A stretch of 64,000 nucleotides of DNA, from contig NZ_JABJWY010000009.1 in the NCBI RefSeq assembly GCF_013167215.1, forward strand, positions 248,001 to 312,000. The letters run 5' to 3'. The DNA comes from Sphingobacterium prati. GTDB taxonomy: Bacteria; Bacteroidota; Bacteroidia; Sphingobacteriales; Sphingobacteriaceae. The translations under genes and the position numbers were made by a program. The notes beneath the pieces were generated by a model. The model saw only the letters and a list, made by a program, of their open reading frames with translations. It made no database searches and had not been told where the DNA came from. Shown here in pieces: positions 25,622-35,560 of this stretch (its first letter is position 1; each line of letters starts with the position of its first letter).

Positions 25622-28600
25622 TTAGAAATCGATATTAACACCTACATTATATTGCCTCGGAACAGGGTATCCACCAGAACCATCCCTTCCCATGCTCGTA
25701 ACATTCTCGGGATTGGGACCACTGTATTTCGAAAATGTGTTTAAATTTTCTGCCGATACAAACACCCGCAGACGCTCCATACCATACCGTCTCGCAGCAT
25801 TTTTTGTAAACATATAGGAAAGCGTTACACTGTTTAATTTAAAGTAGGATCCGTCTTCAGCCCATAGATCCTGGTCCATCCGGAAAGGGTTAATATTTGC
25901 ATACCGTTTAAAATCATACGCATAGGGATACTTTGCTACATCGCCAGGTTTCATCCACATGTTGATATCATCCAATGGGACTACTGCCTTATCTCCGTAA
26001 GGATCACTCATCAATTGAAGTCGTTCCGCCAGAGCATTATTTAAGATCGTCCGCTTTGCTGTATAGGATGCATATATATTTAATCCAAATGAGCCCAACG
26101 TCTCATGATTATAATTAAAATTCAATTGCATCCCTCCTGTGATCAATGGTTGAGAATTTCCTGTACGCGCATAATCATTTTCGTCCAGAATATAGTTGCC
26201 ATCAAGATCAGCAATAATGGGATCTCCGGCCTGAAACTCGGTACCATTTGCCATCCTGTAGCGCCGGCCAGTCGCGGGGTCCACAGGCACATCGGCATCT
26301 GTGCTATACACCCCCCGGTTTAGCAACATGTAGTTGGACATCGTTGATGTACCAACCCGAAAAACAATATGCTGCTTATACTTGTCAATATTTTCCCATC
26401 GAACAAACTGTCCGCCGTAATGTTCCGGCAACTTGAGCAATACATCCTTATTATAGGCCCCATTTGCACCAATTGACATGGTAAAGCGCCCCTCGGTCCA
26501 AGGCCTGAACATCAGGGAAAGCTCATGCCCATAATTGGCGATTGCAGCAGAATTACTATTGACCTTTTCAAAACCCAAAGAAGAAGATAGGCGCTCTTCA
26601 AAAAGAATATTATCCACCTTTTTATAATAGGTGTCATAAGTCATTTCAAACCTATTGTTGAAGAGAGCGAGGTCTAATCCAAGATTGTACTGTGTGGTTG
26701 TCGTAGGTTTTAGATTAGGGTTTGGAATCTGCTCATAATTGATACCAATACCGATCTTATCATTGTAACTCCCAGTAATGTCGTATTTGCCATACACCCG
26801 TTCCAGCGTACTATTTGGCATCACATTTACCCCCCAACTGGTTCGTAGTGAAAGTAGGTTTATCCAATCGACCTCTTTTAAAAACTCTTCATGGTAGGCA
26901 TTCCAGCGGAAACCCACCGCTGGGTTTTTGGTGTATAAATTTCCAAATCCGTTTTGAGAAGACCCATCCCTACGGTAGGAAAGATCTACCACATAGCGCT
27001 TCATGTAATCGTAGGTACCCGCAATCGCAAAAGATAACCCACGTTCTTTTCCAAATCCGCGTCGCAATAGCCCCCCACCTTTGGAGAAATACCCGTCAAA
27101 ACCCAAAGGTCCTTCAAATTGATCATTTGGCGTACGTGCCTGTAATGCCGCATTTGCTTGCTTTTCTAAGGTGCGGATTTCATTGAACAAATTGAAGAAC
27201 ACGGTATGTTTTTCATTGAAAGTGTGACTATAGTTGATCGAATTCCGATTATAGAGAGAATTGTAGCGCCCGTAGTAGGCATACACCTGGGCAAATTGGC
27301 CGTTCGCAGCAGCAGGCGTAAAGGTATTCTCATTGTCAGAAGTAGACTCATAGCTTACAGTCGTTGTTGCGCGTAGACCGGAAAGAAATTCATAGGACGC
27401 TTCGATAAATGGTTTGATCGACTTGGAGGAATTATCATTCTTTGTTTGCAAAGCCGAGTTATATCCCGATGAAGCCAGATAAAAGGAGGGCCCTGGGAGT
27501 AACGTAGAGAATGTTCCATTGGTTGCAACGCCAGACTGCAATATACCTAAGCCATTTCCTTTACTTTTAGACCCAAGGGATGCATTTACCTGAGCTGTAA
27601 ACCTAAATTTTTCATTTGGATAGTACTCAAAGCGCATATTGGCCATGTAACGATCAAAACCGGTATTTTTGATGATCCCGTTTTCATTGTAATAATTCAG
27701 ATTTGCTTTATAGTTCAACTTCTGGTTACCACCATCAATGGCGACGTTATGCGTTTGGTTATAAGTTGTTGCATAAAACAAGTCCTGCCAATTGGTCGAG
27801 TTATTATAATAAGCATTCAAACTGTCAGACAACATGGGTGTCTGCGAAATTTGATCCAGATCCAATTGAGATAAAGCATTGCCGTAAATTTGCATCAGTT
27901 TAAGGCGACGTTCAAGATTTCCGCCCAAAGTCTCCCGTAGTTTTGGTGGTGTTTTCAAAAAGAAATTACCCGTATACCGTACCCTTGGCACTTCAGAATT
28001 GCCGCGCTTGGTATTGATAATTATAACACCGTAAGCAGCCAATGATCCATACAACGATGTTGCTTGTGCATCTTTCAGAACTTCAATACTTTCAATATCC
28101 TCGGGTGGAATCAATGACAACGGACTAATACCAGGCCCCTGTTGACTGAGCCCCAATTCATTTGCCCGGTCGGCATCCATGGGTACTCCGTCAATGACAT
28201 ATAAGGGTGAGGTTGGCGTTAAAAACGATTGATCTCCACTTCCACTAACGCTGATGGTCGAAAGTCCCCGGATCTGCGTTGAGCCCCTGAATCCCGGAGC
28301 CCCGGTATTGACCTGTATATTTAACCCAGCCACTTTACCTTGCAGCAGGTTTTCTACATTGGCTGCAGGGATATCCTGAATTTCTTTTCCGCTGATCTTG
28401 GTCGAAGCCCCGGTAGTTGTTTCCCTTGGCCGCTTGACATAACCCCGTACCACAACCTCATCCATCTGATTGTCGAGTTCCTTCATACGAACAGTTACTG
28501 TGCGGTCTGCCCGGGCAGTCATCGAGACCCCTTCGTAACCGATCAATCGAAATGCGATTGACGTGCCGGCGCTAACAGTCACGCTAAATGCTCCCGAGGA

Positions 28601-28780
28601 ATTCGTTGAGGTAACTTCACGTGAGGTCTTCCCAAAACGTACCGTTACCCCAGCAAGCGCCCGCCCCTTATCATCCGTTACTTTGCCGGACATAATAATC
28701 GCTTGTGCAAAAGCCCCAACAGACAAAAGCATACACAACGCCAGTAAAATAAATCTGCTATAAAATATTTTTAATTGCAT
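25622..28780 (-). CDS. susC-like: SusC/RagA family TonB-dependent transporter (second pair of the mannoside operon)
   Basis: The 1052-residue protein has a signal peptide ending near SVGAFAQ (about residue 26) and a carboxypeptidase-regulatory-like domain (MSGKVTDDKGRALAGVTVRF). A TonB-box-like DEVVVRGYV follows, with plug motifs including LYVIDGVPMDADRANELG and LKDAQATSLYGSLAAYGVII. The SusC consensus 'YGSRGANGV' is altered to YGSLAAYGV, unusual but still recognisable. The barrel ends in YNVGVNIDF. It lies 12 bp after the DUF5007-like lipoprotein gene and is the fifth gene of the operon, so it relies on the promoter upstream of 35514 unless there is an internal one. It should import mannose-containing oligosaccharides released outside the cell. 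Confidence 0.94.
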   Translation of the reverse strand: MQLKIFYSRFILLALCMLLSVGAFAQAIIMSGKVTDDKGRALAGVTVRFGKTSREVTSTNSSGAFSVTVSAGTSIAFRLIGYEGVSMTARADRTVTVRMKELDNQMDEVVVRGYVKRPRETTTGASTKISGKEIQDIPAANVENLLQGKVAGLNIQVNTGAPGFRGSTQIRGLSTISVSGSGDQSFLTPTSPLYVIDGVPMDADRANELGLSQQGPGISPLSLIPPEDIESIEVLKDAQATSLYGSLAAYGVIIINTKRGNSEVPRVRYTGNFFLKTPPKLRETLGGNLERRLKLMQIYGNALSQLDLDQISQTPMLSDSLNAYYNNSTNWQDLFYATTYNQTHNVAIDGGNQKLNYKANLNYYNENGIIKNTGFDRYMANMRFEYYPNEKFRFTAQVNASLGSKSKGNGLGILQSGVATNGTFSTLLPGPSFYLASSGYNSALQTKNDNSSKSIKPFIEASYEFLSGLRATTTVSYESTSDNENTFTPAAANGQFAQVYAYYGRYNSLYNRNSINYSHTFNEKHTVFFNLFNEIRTLEKQANAALQARTPNDQFEGPLGFDGYFSKGGGLLRRGFGKERGLSFAIAGTYDYMKRYVVDLSYRRDGSSQNGFGNLYTKNPAVGFRWNAYHEEFLKEVDWINLLSLRTSWGVNVMPNSTLERVYGKYDITGSYNDKIGIGINYEQIPNPNLKPTTTTQYNLGLDLALFNNRFEMTYDTYYKKVDNILFEERLSSSLGFEKVNSNSAAIANYGHELSLMFRPWTEGRFTMSIGANGAYNKDVLLKLPEHYGGQFVRWENIDKYKQHIVFRVGTSTMSNYMLLNRGVYSTDADVPVDPATGRRYRMANGTEFQAGDPIIADLDGNYILDENDYARTGNSQPLITGGMQLNFNYNHETLGSFGLNIYASYTAKRTILNNALAERLQLMSDPYGDKAVVPLDDINMWMKPGDVAKYPYAYDFKRYANINPFRMDQDLWAEDGSYFKLNSVTLSYMFTKNAARRYGMERLRVFVSAENLNTFSKYSGPNPENVTSMGRDGSGGYPVPRQYNVGVNIDF

Positions 28781-28792
28781 AACTTTCCGCTA

Positions 28793-29905
28793 TTATTCAT
28801 TATCAAATCGTGGATTTTCCCGTTGAAAATGGAAGACAATCTCCCAATCACCTTTGGTAAATATTTTGAAGTTTAGGCCAAATCCTGCCGTGACCAATGT
28901 CCCGCCAAATCCAATCCTCGAATAGCCAAAATCAATTTTTGCACTACTTCCATTGGTGTATTTGGTCGGATAATTGGTCAACGGAATCGGATATGCCACA
29001 TCATATTGCACATAAGTAGGCGTTTTCTTTATGTTAAAACCATGCACAAGTTCAGCCCAGTTTGTTTCATTAAAATTTTCGGGATTGATCGGTTTCTTGT
29101 CTTTATCCCAAAAAACAAATCGCAGATTATGGCCATTGCCTCCATCGAAACGGCGGATATAAACAACTAAATCCTTGAATTCGTCATTTGTCCGCAAAAG
29201 CTGGTTGGAAGACTCACCATAGATGTTGGTCATATAAGCGGGCCAAATGTAACTTTGCTTCTTGGGGTTTTTGGGATCTTGTGGATCGGGAGCGACCTCC
29301 CCATTATAAGGATTCTTATCCGAATAAGGTTCATAATCCTGCACCCGCCAAGGGAGAATCATAAAATCCTTAACGACCGTAGAGCCACCGGAATTAGAAA
29401 CTTTGAGATCAAAATAACGCACATTCTGAACGAGGTCAATACTGTCTTTGGAACGGGGTGGAATCAACTCATTCGTAGAAGAATTCCAAAGGATAAAGGT
29501 ACCCGTAGAATCCACTTCAAAAAGTGGACGATTGACCAGCTTGCGCTTAGCCTCAATTTCTTCCAGATTCTTTTCTGTACCATCATAACGTGTGATCCAT
29601 TGGTATACAGGCTTTACCTGAAAAAGATCAGTGTAAGGTCTGCCATCACCAAAGCGTGGATTAATAATCTCAAAATGCAATGGTGTGGTTGAGTGATCTG
29701 TATTAACTGTCCCCATAAGAGATGTACGCCCCAAAATGGGATAAAAGGATTTTCCATCATAGGTCAGATTCACACTTAAAAATTCCTTTTCGTCCGGTAG
29801 ATTGTATAATTTTTTACACCCGTTTAAGCCCGCACACAATGAGATCAATAAACCCCAGGAGCATGCATGTCTATATATCGTACTATTTCTTTTCGAAATT
29901 TTCAT
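28793..29905 (-). CDS. DUF5007-type lipoprotein
   Basis: The 370-residue protein has lipobox SLCAGLNGC (Cys near 30) followed by KKLYNLPDEKEFLSVNLTYD. It then shows a beta-rich body with PILGRTSLMGTVNTDHSTTP, QVKPVYQWITRYDGTEKNLE and WRVQDYEPYSDKNPYNGEVA. The pattern matches what I recall of the DUF5007 family, which occurs beside SusD and fasciclin genes in Sphingobacteria; no enzymatic motif is visible. The gene is 22 bp after the fasciclin/discoidin gene and 12 bp before the second SusC, so it links the two SusCD blocks of one operon. A surface accessory role, possibly binding, is inferred from location only. Confidence 0.75.
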   Translation of the reverse strand: MKISKRNSTIYRHACSWGLLISLCAGLNGCKKLYNLPDEKEFLSVNLTYDGKSFYPILGRTSLMGTVNTDHSTTPLHFEIINPRFGDGRPYTDLFQVKPVYQWITRYDGTEKNLEEIEAKRKLVNRPLFEVDSTGTFILWNSSTNELIPPRSKDSIDLVQNVRYFDLKVSNSGGSTVVKDFMILPWRVQDYEPYSDKNPYNGEVAPDPQDPKNPKKQSYIWPAYMTNIYGESSNQLLRTNDEFKDLVVYIRRFDGGNGHNLRFVFWDKDKKPINPENFNETNWAELVHGFNIKKTPTYVQYDVAYPIPLTNYPTKYTNGSSAKIDFGYSRIGFGGTLVTAGFGLNFKIFTKGDWEIVFHFQRENPRFDNE

Positions 29906-29927
29906 GTCTATATCTTGTTAAATTGGT

Positions 29928-31034
29928 TTATTGATTGCGGTTCATCGTCCAATCTGCCAATTGGAAATCCCCCCCGCTATACATCCGGGCAATATTCAAA
30001 CGATAAGTTTTATACGCTGTGGTATTATTGAAGAAGAATACACGTAACTGAAACCGCTCGTCGAATACTTCGTCTTTTTTGGTATCCAAAAGTTCCCATT
30101 TGCCTGTTTGCTCGTTCAGTCCCTGCAAAGTCCAGTCTGTTGGATCCCGCGGCTGTATATCATTGGCAGACCGGAGCGTATAACTATTGGCTGCCACTGC
30201 GACAGGAAAATCCCATTGCAGATAGAATTGTCCAGGATTTGAAAGGAAAAATTTGGTCTCCGGATTACCATCAAACACGTACTTGGATGCCTCTACTGCA
30301 TTTGGCCCGCCAGAAGCTTCTTTTGATGCTGACCCTACTCCACCGACTGTAACAAATAGATTCTCTGGTGGCGGGATGTATATGATTTGACTGACAAACT
30401 TGTTGAAACCAAAAACATGGTCTGGATTCAACACATGCACCACTGCATTGTCGGTCTGTATATTTAGTGAGCTTGTCTCTGTGGTCACCCAGTTACGATT
30501 GAAAACAGATCTTCTGGTATCAGAAAAGTCAATGATAGTTGGTCCACCATCCAAGAATCCGGACGAAGCTTGTCGATTCAATCCGATATGCATCGGGTAG
30601 CCATAGCGGATACCGCGAACATCTTTACCGTCTTGATTTAAAAGTGAATCACTCGAGGTGCGTCCCTGGACAATATACTGGCACATCAATGAGTCAAGTA
30701 TCTCATATTTTACCGAGGTCAGATACTGCGCCGGCTTATCCGAAACACTCAGCGTATTATTGAGATTCTGAATAGCCAATTGAAAATTTGCGTTGGTCAA
30801 TGCAAACAAAGTCACTGTGCTGTCCTCCAGTTTTTTTTGTAAGCCGATCCGATCAATCACCTTAATCAGCGAATCGTAAACCCCGGGTTTACTTTTCAGA
30901 TAACTGTATAAATTGCCCTTATAAACTGGCTCTTTCGATATCGGCGAATAATAGCCTTTATCTTTGGCACAAGCATAGAGCAAGACCAAAACTAAAAATG
31001 CGTATATGCAGCGTACAAATAGGTTCTTTCTCAT
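29928..31034 (-). CDS. Lipoprotein with fasciclin-like and discoidin-like domains
   Basis: The 368-residue protein has lipobox LVLVLLYAC followed by AKDKGYY. Residues about 38-215 form a fasciclin-like domain (YKGNLYSYLKSKPGVYDSLI, STVTLFALTNANFQLAI, IQTDNAVVHVLNPDHVFGF). Residues about 235-368 form a discoidin/F5/8C-like module (SGGPNAVEASKYVFDGNPET, PRDPTDWTLQGLNEQTGKW, FQLADWTMN). It is 12 bp after the first SusD. It combines two modules that occur separately elsewhere in this operon: FAS1 in the protein at 23286 and discoidin in those at 17408 and 18499. A glycan or glycoprotein binding role on the outer membrane is inferred. Confidence 0.83.
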   Translation of the reverse strand: MRKNLFVRCIYAFLVLVLLYACAKDKGYYSPISKEPVYKGNLYSYLKSKPGVYDSLIKVIDRIGLQKKLEDSTVTLFALTNANFQLAIQNLNNTLSVSDKPAQYLTSVKYEILDSLMCQYIVQGRTSSDSLLNQDGKDVRGIRYGYPMHIGLNRQASSGFLDGGPTIIDFSDTRRSVFNRNWVTTETSSLNIQTDNAVVHVLNPDHVFGFNKFVSQIIYIPPPENLFVTVGGVGSASKEASGGPNAVEASKYVFDGNPETKFFLSNPGQFYLQWDFPVAVAANSYTLRSANDIQPRDPTDWTLQGLNEQTGKWELLDTKKDEVFDERFQLRVFFFNNTTAYKTYRLNIARMYSGGDFQLADWTMNRNQ

Positions 31035-31046
31035 TTTGTTGTTCCT

Positions 31047-32561
31047 TTACTTCCAGTAAGAATTTTGTGCGATTAACTTATTTTGGGCCAGAATTTCCTT
31101 GGCAATCGGCCAATAAATTCCATCGTTGGCGATTAGTCCGGCCAACTGGGGATTATCATGTTTGATCTTTTCACGGCGGATCATATCATACCAACGATGC
31201 CCCTCCCCCATCAATTCTCTTTTCCGCTCCAAAAAAATTGCATCAATTAAATCGCCATTGACCGTTTCGCTATAAACTTTGAGGCCCCTCCTTTCCCGAA
31301 TTTCATTCAACAGTTCAATCGCAGTAGATTTCTCTCCCAGTACAGCAAGTGCTTCGGCGCGCAACAATGTGATATCTTCCAATCGGGTCAAAATTGTCGC
31401 ACTGGTAAAAATTCGGAATGTCGGATCGGATGAACCGCCCATGATACATTTGATTTTGCTAAAAATGGGATATTTGCTATTAAAATTTCGGAAATAAACT
31501 TCCGTATTCGGATTTCCGAGGGTATCGATGCTAAAGCGTTGATCTTTTTTCTCGTTAAAGGTTTTTAGGATCGTCTCTTTCGGCATATAAATATCCGGGA
31601 CGGATTTACTCACCACAGGAGAGGCAAGTGTAAGTTCTTCAATATGCCCTGTGAACGAAGCTTCAACGTGTGCCCAGATATAGGGGAAAGAAAACATCTG
31701 TTCTGATCTTTTTTCAAAGAAGAATCCATTACCATCTGTTAAAAATGAAGTTGATAAATAATAGGCTCCCCCTTTTGAATAATTATCCATGATAAATTGC
31801 GTATATGCGGCTGCGTCCGCATAATTTGCTTGCCATGCGGCTAAATGTGCTAAAATGGCATAGGCAGAAAGTTTGCGAACGAGTGCACCACTCCAGCGTG
31901 AGGAGGCTTCATTGTAATAATTGCCTATTTGCTGTTCGTCTCCCGTGCTATATGAGTAAGGTAAGAGCTGTGCGGCTTCAAACATTTCCTTTTCGATCCA
32001 GGCATAGATTTTTAGGCGATCCTCCCGCGCTTTGTTTTCAAAATTTCCATCGTGGGAATTTAAAATCAAAGGGACATCACCCCAGATACGTACCATGTTA
32101 AAATAGGCATAAGCACGTAAAAATCTTGCCTGGGCGACATCGACCACTAGGTTATTTTCGGTATAGCGCAGATCTTTTGCCCGGACTTCCGGAGCGCGTT
32201 CCATAAATATATTGGCAGCGTTGACTACCGCAAACCAACGTCTCCAATTGGATAGTGCTCCCAAGGATTCGTAATTTGCCTTGAGGTCATTTTTAATAAT
32301 AGCCTTTAAATCCTGCCGGTTTGGGCTTTCGAAATCGCCTGACCGGACTTCCCCATAGAGCCAATATGCATTATTGTCGTCCAACGCTGCTTTGGTAAGT
32401 CCATAAATCCCCATCAGTCCGGCTCGGGTATCTTCAAGAGCATTCCACATATTCTCCTCTTTGACTGTACGGGAAGAATCAATATCCAACATTTTCTTAC
32501 ACCCTCCCAGAGAGAGTAGGAAAAGCGGTAAAAAACGAATTATAAGATGGTATCTTTTCAT
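31047..32561 (-). CDS. susD-like: SusD/RagB family lipoprotein (first pair of the mannoside operon)
   Basis: The ATG at 32561 gives 504 residues. The frame is open further upstream into the SusC gene, but the lipoprotein signal (MKRYHLIIRFLPLFLLSLGGC) begins here, 10 bp after the SusC stop. Typical SusD elements are KKMLDIDSSRTVKEENMWNA, AQARFLRAYAYFNMVRIWGD, EDITLLRAEALAVLG and LERKRELMGEGHRWYDMIRR. It ends in PIAKEILAQNKLIAQNSYWK. It pairs with the unusual SusC at 32572 and should bind the substrate over that channel. Confidence 0.93.
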   Translation of the reverse strand: MKRYHLIIRFLPLFLLSLGGCKKMLDIDSSRTVKEENMWNALEDTRAGLMGIYGLTKAALDDNNAYWLYGEVRSGDFESPNRQDLKAIIKNDLKANYESLGALSNWRRWFAVVNAANIFMERAPEVRAKDLRYTENNLVVDVAQARFLRAYAYFNMVRIWGDVPLILNSHDGNFENKAREDRLKIYAWIEKEMFEAAQLLPYSYSTGDEQQIGNYYNEASSRWSGALVRKLSAYAILAHLAAWQANYADAAAYTQFIMDNYSKGGAYYLSTSFLTDGNGFFFEKRSEQMFSFPYIWAHVEASFTGHIEELTLASPVVSKSVPDIYMPKETILKTFNEKKDQRFSIDTLGNPNTEVYFRNFNSKYPIFSKIKCIMGGSSDPTFRIFTSATILTRLEDITLLRAEALAVLGEKSTAIELLNEIRERRGLKVYSETVNGDLIDAIFLERKRELMGEGHRWYDMIRREKIKHDNPQLAGLIANDGIYWPIAKEILAQNKLIAQNSYWK

Positions 32562-32571
32562 TTCTTTTCGT

Positions 32572-35514
32572 TTAAAAGTCAACTTTAATACCGAGGGTAT
32601 AGATGCGTGGTATCCGCATTTTGGATCCAATATCATAGCCGGTATAATCCACAATCTCCGGATCAACGCCACTATAGGATGTTATTGTCGCCACATTATT
32701 CGCAGAAACATAAGCGTAGGCACGCTGAATACGCTGCTGCCGCCCGCCCAAAAGCGAAGTCAGGTCATAACCAAGTGTAATTGCGCGTATCTTCAGAAAA
32801 GAAGCATTTTCCAAAAACAGATCCTGATCCGCCTGATAAGGAATGACGGAACTCCAAGGATTGTATAATGGATACTTACTGTAATCGCCTCTTTTTTCCC
32901 AATATGTGACCTCCTTGATCGCATCTAATTTTTTAGCACCTTCATTATTGATAAAGTCAAATCGGGTCACCATTTCTTGATTAATTAGTTCGCGTCCAAT
33001 ATTGTAGTACATATTGATCCCTAAATCCCATTTCCCAAACACAAAATTGTTAGACCAATTACCAAATAATAAGGGTAAGCGGTGCCCCTGCAAGGTCCGG
33101 TCACTATCATCGATCCGGTTATCCCCATTCTGGTCTTTCCATATTGGATCTCCGGCGCGCAATTGAATAGAATTATAAGTCATCCCCTGCGGCACCTCGG
33201 CATCCGTTTTATAAATTCCTGTATTAGAAAGCAACCAGTATTGGTCAAGGGATTTTCCAACCTCCAACAGGCTATTGCCCATGACGAGCTGTTCCAAATC
33301 ATTAGGTAGTGCCTTGAGCTTATTCTGATTGTGTGAAACATTGAGTGCCGTGGACCATTTAAACCGGTCGGACTGGATCGGATCGAGTCCAACAGTAAGT
33401 TCAACACCTGTATTTTGAACATCCATTCCTGCCATGTAACTGGATTTATAGCCATATTCGCTATAAGACGGAATATTAATTAGCTGGTTTTTAGTCTGTT
33501 TTAGGTAAACGTCCAAAGAAACATGAATATTTCTTTTTTGAATGGCATAGTCTATACCCAGGTTAGCCTGATCTGTGTAAGCCCAGGGGATATTGTAGCC
33601 TACCCATCCCGATTCATAGGGACGTACCAGCCCAGCGATTGCATTATATCCTGCGATCAGCTGGTTACCTGTAAATCCCATTTGAGCAACATAATTGGGT
33701 CCCTGCGCAAAATCATCAAACACGTTACTCACGCCGATGCGTCCGACGCTAAATCTGGCGGTCAGATCTTTCAAGCTATTATCGGAAACGAAATAACTGT
33801 TTTTAATATTCCAATTCGCTGAAAGCGAAGGCGTAAAAATCCAGCGTGCATCCGGCTGTGCATTGGAAGAACCATCTGTTCTCAACAGGAGTGAAACATC
33901 AACCTTTTTATCATAATTATAATTTGCCCGCCCATAGAAGGAGACCAAATTATGGCGTATGCGATCCAAAAACTTAAATATAAGTGCCTTAGGGTAAGCC
34001 GTAGCCTCCAGATAATTTGACTTGAGCGGATCATCCTCCAAAAGATTCACCTTGATAAAATCGTTTACTCCTTTGTAAGCATATGCATAATTATAACGAT
34101 AAGTGTCCCATTGCAGGCTATTTCCGATCAAAAGATTCAGGCTGTTTTTATCATCAATTTTCCAATCATAGTAAGCCTTATTGTCGAAAATTGCACGTTG
34201 GTTATAACCATAATAATTGGACGCGAAATTATTGGATTCCATCAATTTACTATGGTAAAACTGATCTCTATAGCCCTCGTTGTAATCGACCATACCCGTT
34301 GTTAGAAAGTGGAAATTTCCAAAATCCAATTGCAGCTTTCCATACCCTTGTACAACGTTGGTTTTATTGTTATCGAAACCTTTTTTATAGTAACTTAAAT
34401 ACTCATTGTATACCTCTTTATTTGGTGAAAGAGGGGCGGACAGATCCGGAAAATAAGCCAATTGTGCAAATCTATCCCTCATATTGAGATTCCGATTCCG
34501 GTCCAACCTGGAGATATTGGCCTGCATGGAGAAGGTCAGCCAGGTAAGAGGTCGCATGTTTAAACCAAACAACGCATAATACTTATTTAGTTTTACCTTA
34601 TCCGCAACACCTTTGTCTTGGGTCGATCCTGCTGCAAATTGAAAATTTGCCCGTGGCCCACCTCCAGAAAGATTGGCATTTAAATTATATACCAAGCCAT
34701 TGTTGTAATAAGAATCGGTCCAATCTGACTGACCAAAATAGTTCATGTTAAGCGAATCGCTCAAGTATATAGGATAGGAATCGCCATCATCGTATCGGCC
34801 ATTGGATGTATACAGGTCATAAAACTGTTTTCTGAATCTATTTTCGTATTCACCGTTGATTGTGGTCACCTGCGGCCGTTGCGCTAATCCAGTATACATA
34901 TTGACAGCAATACGATTTGTTTTGTCCGCTTTAGGTTCCTTCGTCTGCACGACAATTGCTCCATTGGCAGCATTGGGGCCGTACATAGCCATTGCAGCGA
35001 CATCTTTCAATACTTCGATCGACTTGACCATATCAATATTGATATTAGCGAAAAGATTGGTCGCTGGACCGATGCGTTCGAGGTCGTAAGTCTGCACGGC
35101 ATAAGCGAACGGATGCTCCCCGACCAATGGGATACCATCCACGACCACCAAAGGCTGGTTTTGAAACACATCAATATCAGAAAGCAATGGTCGAGAAACC
35201 CCACGGAAATACATGGGTTGTTTCGTCCCGGGCTCTCCAGACGGCTCTGTGACATGCAGTCCTGTATTATTCCCTTTCAAATATTGCTGCAGGGACGTAT
35301 AGGGCAACAAACTTCGCTTCTTGATTTCAATCGGATTGACCTGACTCGTTTTGATCTGAAATACGGAATCTAATTTCACCGTTCCAATCTGAAGTTTAAG
35401 ACTATCGGAGGGCGATAATTGCTTATTATCCTGACCAGAAACAAGAGAACAGCAAGTACAGGACCATCCCAAGACAACAAGTCCACTCAAACACCTCTTT
35501 TTAATCATGTACAT
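32572..35514 (-). CDS. susC-like: SusC-like TonB-dependent transporter lacking the usual N-terminal domain
   Basis: The 980-residue protein has a signal peptide (MYMIKKRCLSGLVVLGWSCT, cleavage near VSGQ). The carboxypeptidase-regulatory-like domain that normally follows is absent. Instead a short stretch (LQIGTVKLDSVFQIKTSQVN) leads straight into the plug with QQYLKGNNTGLHVTEPSGEP, PLVVVDGIPLVGEHPFA and LKDVAAMAMYGPNAANGAIV. I see no clear 'DEVVV-GYG' TonB-box/linker motif. The barrel ends in YTLGIKVDF. It is the first gene of the 11-gene operon, with a 690-bp upstream region carrying several operator-like palindromes and a strong inverted repeat. The paired SusD starts 10 bp after its stop. 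The ATG at 35508 is an alternative start. Confidence 0.92.
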   Translation of the reverse strand: MYMIKKRCLSGLVVLGWSCTCCSLVSGQDNKQLSPSDSLKLQIGTVKLDSVFQIKTSQVNPIEIKKRSLLPYTSLQQYLKGNNTGLHVTEPSGEPGTKQPMYFRGVSRPLLSDIDVFQNQPLVVVDGIPLVGEHPFAYAVQTYDLERIGPATNLFANINIDMVKSIEVLKDVAAMAMYGPNAANGAIVVQTKEPKADKTNRIAVNMYTGLAQRPQVTTINGEYENRFRKQFYDLYTSNGRYDDGDSYPIYLSDSLNMNYFGQSDWTDSYYNNGLVYNLNANLSGGGPRANFQFAAGSTQDKGVADKVKLNKYYALFGLNMRPLTWLTFSMQANISRLDRNRNLNMRDRFAQLAYFPDLSAPLSPNKEVYNEYLSYYKKGFDNNKTNVVQGYGKLQLDFGNFHFLTTGMVDYNEGYRDQFYHSKLMESNNFASNYYGYNQRAIFDNKAYYDWKIDDKNSLNLLIGNSLQWDTYRYNYAYAYKGVNDFIKVNLLEDDPLKSNYLEATAYPKALIFKFLDRIRHNLVSFYGRANYNYDKKVDVSLLLRTDGSSNAQPDARWIFTPSLSANWNIKNSYFVSDNSLKDLTARFSVGRIGVSNVFDDFAQGPNYVAQMGFTGNQLIAGYNAIAGLVRPYESGWVGYNIPWAYTDQANLGIDYAIQKRNIHVSLDVYLKQTKNQLINIPSYSEYGYKSSYMAGMDVQNTGVELTVGLDPIQSDRFKWSTALNVSHNQNKLKALPNDLEQLVMGNSLLEVGKSLDQYWLLSNTGIYKTDAEVPQGMTYNSIQLRAGDPIWKDQNGDNRIDDSDRTLQGHRLPLLFGNWSNNFVFGKWDLGINMYYNIGRELINQEMVTRFDFINNEGAKKLDAIKEVTYWEKRGDYSKYPLYNPWSSVIPYQADQDLFLENASFLKIRAITLGYDLTSLLGGRQQRIQRAYAYVSANNVATITSYSGVDPEIVDYTGYDIGSKMRIPRIYTLGIKVDF

Positions 35515-35560
35515 ATGAATGATATAATTAGGTTATTTTACTTTTCTAGTTTAGTTGGTT

